Assembly (NCBI GenBank): GCA_002397155.1
Contig: DGZR01000053.1
Location: 9,750-19,488, forward strand
Source of the DNA: Firmicutes bacterium UBA4975
GTDB lineage: Bacteria > Bacillota > Proteinivoracia > UBA4975
Reading direction: 5' to 3'
Length of the DNA stretch: 9,739 nucleotides
Part shown: positions 7,390-9,739 of the stretch, one piece after another
Position numbering within the stretch: position 1 is the first letter of the stretch
How the letters are laid out: the number at the start of each line of letters is the position of its first letter
Made by a program: the position numbers and the translations under genes
The notes under the pieces: generated by a model
Told to the model about the DNA's origin: nothing
Seen by the model: the letters and a program-made list of their open reading frames with translations, nothing else
Database searches by the model: none

Positions 7390-7500
7390 TATCAAGGGGA
7401 CGGGGTTAGTGACAAATTCCCATCCCCAAGCAGGCGCAGGGGAAATCTCGGCTTGAGGTTGCGGAAAACTAGTGTGTCAGTAACTCCGTCCCCCTGACAC
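7390..7500. repeat. REP-like inverted-pair repeat, copy 3 (between transporter and HD-domain genes)
   Basis: The right unit (7473-7499) is TGTGTCAGTAACTCCGTCCC followed by CCTGACA, identical in inverse complement to the left unit of copy 2. The left unit (about 7390-7414) is degenerate: TATCAAGGGGACGGGGTTAG then TGACA. The spacer of about 58 bases can form an 8-bp stem with one mismatch (CCCCAAGC against GCTTGAGG, 19-base loop). The right unit with the extra C at 7500 gives a GTGTCAG/CTGACAC stem when read on the - strand just after the transporter stop. It fills most of the 136-base gap between the two - strand genes, so it may affect read-through from the transporter into the HD gene. Confidence 0.87.
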
Positions 7501-8769
7501 TTACGCCCAGATGAGCCAGATGAGGATGTAGCCCGTGGTTACCGCGGCCAGGGTGAAGGGCACGCTGATTTTCATAAACTCGGCGATGGAAACGTTGTGC
7601 CCGTCCCGGCGCAAAATGCCCAGGGCGGCGATGTTGGCGGAAGCGCCGATGGGGGTCAGATTGCCCCCCAGGGTTGCCCCGGCCAGCAGGCCAAAGTAGA
7701 GGAGCCGGGGATCGATGCCCTGGAGCCCGGCAATTCCTGCCACCACCGGCAGCATGGTGGCCACATAGGGGATGTTGTCGATAAAGGCGGAAAGGAGCAC
7801 CGAAGCCCAGAGGATCAAGGAGTAAATGACGAAGATGTTGTTGTTGCCCACCTTCACGAAGAACCGGGCGATGTCGGCAATGACACCCGCTTCGGCGACG
7901 CCGGCAATGACGACAAAGAGGCCGGCCAGGAGGGCGATAGTGAAAAAGTCAATTTCAGCAATAACCCGGTAAATACCCCGGCTGCTTTTTTCTTTTATCA
8001 GTTTCCGCAGGAGGCCAATCGCTAAAAGGCCCAAGCAAATGAGACCGTTTGTGATAGAAGGCTTGCCGGGAATGAGGGAGGCTAGGATGAGCAAGAGAAC
8101 CATGCCACCCAAAAGAAAGGAGGGAAAGTAATCATCCACCTGGGTTTTGCTAGTAGAATTGATGGGCTGGGCATGGGAACGAAACACCCGGAGCAAAACC
8201 AAGGTGGCAGCAATCGCCCCGGCTTGGACTACCCAGAACATGCCGGGTTTTCCGTCCAAGACAAAGAAGTCAAGAAAGTCCAGGTGGGCGTGACCTCCCA
8301 GCATGATGGCGGTGGTGTCTCCTACCAGGGTGGCGGCCCCCTGGAGATTTGAGGCCACGGCGATTGCGATGATGCTGGGCACCGGCGATACCTTTAGTTT
8401 CTTGGCAATGGTAAGGGCCACCGGCGCCACCATCAGCACTGTGGCCACATTGTCGACAAATGCGGAGATGACTCCGGCAAATAGGGAAAGAGCGATGATA
8501 GACCACTTGACATCGGGGGTTCGGCGGATAATTAGATCCGCCAGACGGGAAGGCATCCCCGACTCGATAAACAGGGAGACAATCCCCATGGTGCCGGCAA
8601 TCATCATGAGCACATTCCAGTCCACTGATGCCAGTATTTTGCCGACGGGCAAGATTTTCAAGATGACAAAGAGAAGGGCGGAGGAAAGAGCGACTTGGGC
8701 CCGGTACCGGGGCAAAAGCAGTAATAGGCCGTATGTAGCAATGAATATGGCTATGGCGGCGATTTTCAA
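7501..8769 (-). CDS. ArsB/P-permease type ion transporter (IT superfamily), substrate unknown
   Basis: This 422-residue inner-membrane protein has about 11-12 hydrophobic segments. It carries the internal duplication of the ArsB/NhaD/SLC13-like ion transporter superfamily: SAFVDNVATV (102-111) and SAFIDNIPYV (327-336) are the paired half-site motifs, and SNLQGAATLVGD (140-151) and GGNLTPIGASANI (368-380) are the paired re-entrant loop motifs. Such proteins move arsenite, sodium/protons or organic anions, and the sequence does not decide which. No arsR, arsA or arsC neighbour is present, so an arsenic role is not supported. The start is TTG 8767-8769 with AAAGGGG ten bases upstream. No ATG or GTG alternative lies nearby in frame. 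The TAA is directly followed by repeat copy 3. The gene is divergent from the NCS2 permease. Confidence 0.85.
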   Translation of the reverse strand: MKIAAIAIFIATYGLLLLLPRYRAQVALSSALLFVILKILPVGKILASVDWNVLMMIAGTMGIVSLFIESGMPSRLADLIIRRTPDVKWSIIALSLFAGVISAFVDNVATVLMVAPVALTIAKKLKVSPVPSIIAIAVASNLQGAATLVGDTTAIMLGGHAHLDFLDFFVLDGKPGMFWVVQAGAIAATLVLLRVFRSHAQPINSTSKTQVDDYFPSFLLGGMVLLLILASLIPGKPSITNGLICLGLLAIGLLRKLIKEKSSRGIYRVIAEIDFFTIALLAGLFVVIAGVAEAGVIADIARFFVKVGNNNIFVIYSLILWASVLLSAFIDNIPYVATMLPVVAGIAGLQGIDPRLLYFGLLAGATLGGNLTPIGASANIAALGILRRDGHNVSIAEFMKISVPFTLAAVTTGYILIWLIWA

Positions 8770-8817
8770 GTTTGAGCAACCCCTTTTCCCACTATATCGG
8801 CAAAGCTCTTTTTAACA

Positions 8818-8846
8818 ATTATAAACCATCCCTTGGGCCCCTTCAA
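8818..8846 (-). promoter_or_regulatory. Sigma-A type promoter of the ion transporter gene
   Basis: Read on the - strand, TTGAAG (8841-8846) is followed by a 17-base spacer and a perfect TATAAT (8818-8823). The predicted transcript would start near 8811 and give a leader of about 40 bases. A weaker overlapping candidate, TTGTTA (8813-8818) with TATAGT (8791-8796) and a 16-base spacer, would leave a leader too short to hold a normal ribosome binding site. Confidence 0.65.
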
Positions 8847-8906
8847 CAAAACCCTGCCATGTGCTAAAATCGTCTTGGCGATCGGGGCCGCCCTGCCCGC
8901 AGGCAA

Positions 8907-8935
8907 TTGACCCGCCCCAGTGCATTACGTAATCT
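8907..8935 (+). promoter_or_regulatory. Weak candidate promoter for the NCS2 permease, with a palindrome over the -10
   Basis: TTGACC (8907-8912) is five of six to the -35 consensus, and 17 bases later comes TAATCT (8930-8935), which matches the -10 only poorly. The 10-bp palindrome ATTACGTAAT (8924-8933) overlaps that -10 and could be an operator half-turn. No purine-riboswitch-like or PyrR-attenuator-like fold was recognised in 8820-8960. Confidence 0.3.
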
Positions 8936-8952
8936 TTTTCACTAGAGCACTT

Positions 8953-8958
8953 AAGGAG
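8953..8958 (+). promoter_or_regulatory. Ribosome binding site pointing to a CTG start at 8968
   Basis: AAGGAG is the only strong site ahead of the permease. An in-frame stop TGA at 8959-8961 bounds the frame, and nine bases after the site comes CTG 8968-8970. The next in-frame TTG codons (8983, 8992) are 24 or more bases away and have no site of their own. Confidence 0.55.
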
Positions 8959-8967
8959 TGACCTTCC

Positions 8968-9739
8968 CTGACAAGTAAAAGCTTGGGCCTTTTGCCCTCG
9001 ACCCGGCCGTCTTTTTGGCGGCTTATCGGTGCGGCCTGGTTGCACGTGCTGGTCATGCTGCCCACGACCATTGTCGTTGCCCTCCTCACGGGTTTTCACC
9101 TTTCCACCGCTATTTTTGCCGGCGGGCTGGCCACCCTCTGCTTTCTTTTTTTAACCGAGGGAAAAATACCCGCCTACTATGGCGCCAGCTTTTCCTACTT
9201 ACCCGCCCTTTTGGGCTTGATGGCTTCGAAAGCCTTTGCCCCCCATCCTTTAGATACCCGGATTGCCTTTGCCCAGTTTGGCATTATCGCAACGGGGCTC
9301 CTGGGGATAGCGATCGGTCTTGCCGTCCGGCGCTTTGGCAAGGGCTTCCTTGACAAGCTCCTTCCCCCCACAATCAGCGGGGCTTTTACCATAACCGTGG
9401 GCCTCTCTTTAGCCGCTAACGCCCTGCACGAGTCAGCCCATTCCCCGGCGGGGGTGACCGGCTCCCTGGCCGGCAGTCTGGCTTGGGTCATATCCCTGGC
9501 CACCCTTTTCGCCATCATTCTATTTTCCCTTCACCTAAAAGGAGCCTGGGGCCAGCTCGCCCTGGTGCTGGGGCCCTTGGCTGGATGCCTGGTCGCGATG
9601 ATCATCCGCTGGTCCACCGGGATCAACTTCTTTGAAAAGATGCCGGATACCGCCAAGCTGCTGTCTTTACCACTATTTTCCCTGCCCCGGCGTTCCTGGC
9701 TGGCGGTGGCGGCCCTGGCACCGATTGCCCTGGCCTCGG
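8968..9739 (+). CDS. NCS2-family nucleobase permease (uracil/xanthine type), N-terminal part (3' end outside window)
   Basis: The frame is open from 8962 to the end of the window, giving at least 257 residues; family members are about 420-460. It encodes an inner-membrane, cation-coupled importer of uracil, xanthine, uric acid or related bases. The order of family signatures is clear: AWLHVLVMLPTTIVVALLTG (first segment, equivalent to the QHvlAMF region), GKIPAYYGASFSYLPAL (re-entrant substrate region) and LLPPTISGAFTITVGLSLA (third conserved block). The 14-helix fold is only partly present. The likely start is CTG 8968 because of spacing to AAGGAG; the first in-frame ATG (9055) would remove half of the first membrane segment. 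The conserved Glu-rich QNxGxTxxTR region that would help assign the substrate lies beyond the window. No purine or pyrimidine genes are visible alongside, so the substrate stays open. Confidence 0.85.
   Translation, partial: MTSKSLGLLPSTRPSFWRLIGAAWLHVLVMLPTTIVVALLTGFHLSTAIFAGGLATLCFLFLTEGKIPAYYGASFSYLPALLGLMASKAFAPHPLDTRIAFAQFGIIATGLLGIAIGLAVRRFGKGFLDKLLPPTISGAFTITVGLSLAANALHESAHSPAGVTGSLAGSLAWVISLATLFAIILFSLHLKGAWGQLALVLGPLAGCLVAMIIRWSTGINFFEKMPDTAKLLSLPLFSLPRRSWLAVAALAPIALAS

Noticed and set aside
4836..7500. The three repeats as a CRISPR array
   Set aside because: Units are inverted rather than direct, lie in gene junctions about 800-1,600 bases apart, and have no regular spacers or cas genes.
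7501..8769. Arsenite efflux assignment (arsB) for the transporter
   Set aside because: The fold family fits, but no ars genes are nearby and the same motifs occur in sodium, tyrosine-permease-like and anion carriers, so no gene symbol is given.
8820..8960. Purine riboswitch or pyrimidine attenuator ahead of the NCS2 permease
   Set aside because: Such elements often control these permeases, but no three-way-junction core, PyrR-binding loop or terminator/antiterminator pair was seen.
9015..9518. Open frames 9015-9353 (+) and 9195-9518 (-) at the right end
   Set aside because: The real frame here is the one open from 8962 to the window edge, which encodes clear NCS2 permease motifs; the other two are Cys/Arg- or Ala/Arg-rich shadows.

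Overview
The window looks like chromosome from a GC-rich, probably anaerobic Firmicute of the class Clostridia (a Moorella/Desulfotomaculum/Pelotomaculum-like lineage). This is an inference from strong AGGAGG-type ribosome binding sites, TTG starts, a MetH split in the manner seen in many Clostridia, and a tightly overlapping operon. No rRNA, tRNA, CRISPR array or transposase gene was found, so the species cannot be fixed.

Region 1 (1-4874, + strand) is a compact methionine operon. It holds the C-terminal part of an O-acetylhomoserine sulfhydrylase (metY, cut by the window edge), methylenetetrahydrofolate reductase (metF), a stand-alone cobalamin-dependent methionine synthase reactivation protein, and a three-domain methionine synthase (metH) without its own reactivation domain. 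Adjacent genes overlap by 4 and 11 bases or are 2 bases apart, so co-transcription and translational coupling are very likely. Together they make homocysteine from O-acetylhomoserine and sulfide, make 5-methyl-THF, and methylate homocysteine to methionine, with the small protein reactivating oxidised cobalamin.

Region 2 (about 4830-7500) is visibly richer in A+T. It holds a membrane-anchored protein of unknown function broken by an in-frame TAG (+ strand) and a 505-residue HD-domain phosphohydrolase-like protein (- strand) converging on it. Three copies of a REP-like inverted-pair repeat sit in the three gene junctions here. A repeat unit has the core GGGGGACGGAGTTACTGACA with TGTCAG/CTGACA ends. 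The repeats form the last codons of metH, supply the C-terminal Gly-Arg-Ser-Tyr and the stop codon of both converging genes, and directly abut the stop codon of the transporter gene. One copy encloses a perfect bidirectional terminator hairpin. This is the most unusual feature of the window.

Region 3 (7501-9739) has two divergent membrane transporter genes: an ArsB/P-permease type ion transporter on the - strand, with a good sigma-A promoter, and an NCS2-family nucleobase permease on the + strand that runs off the window and appears to start at CTG.
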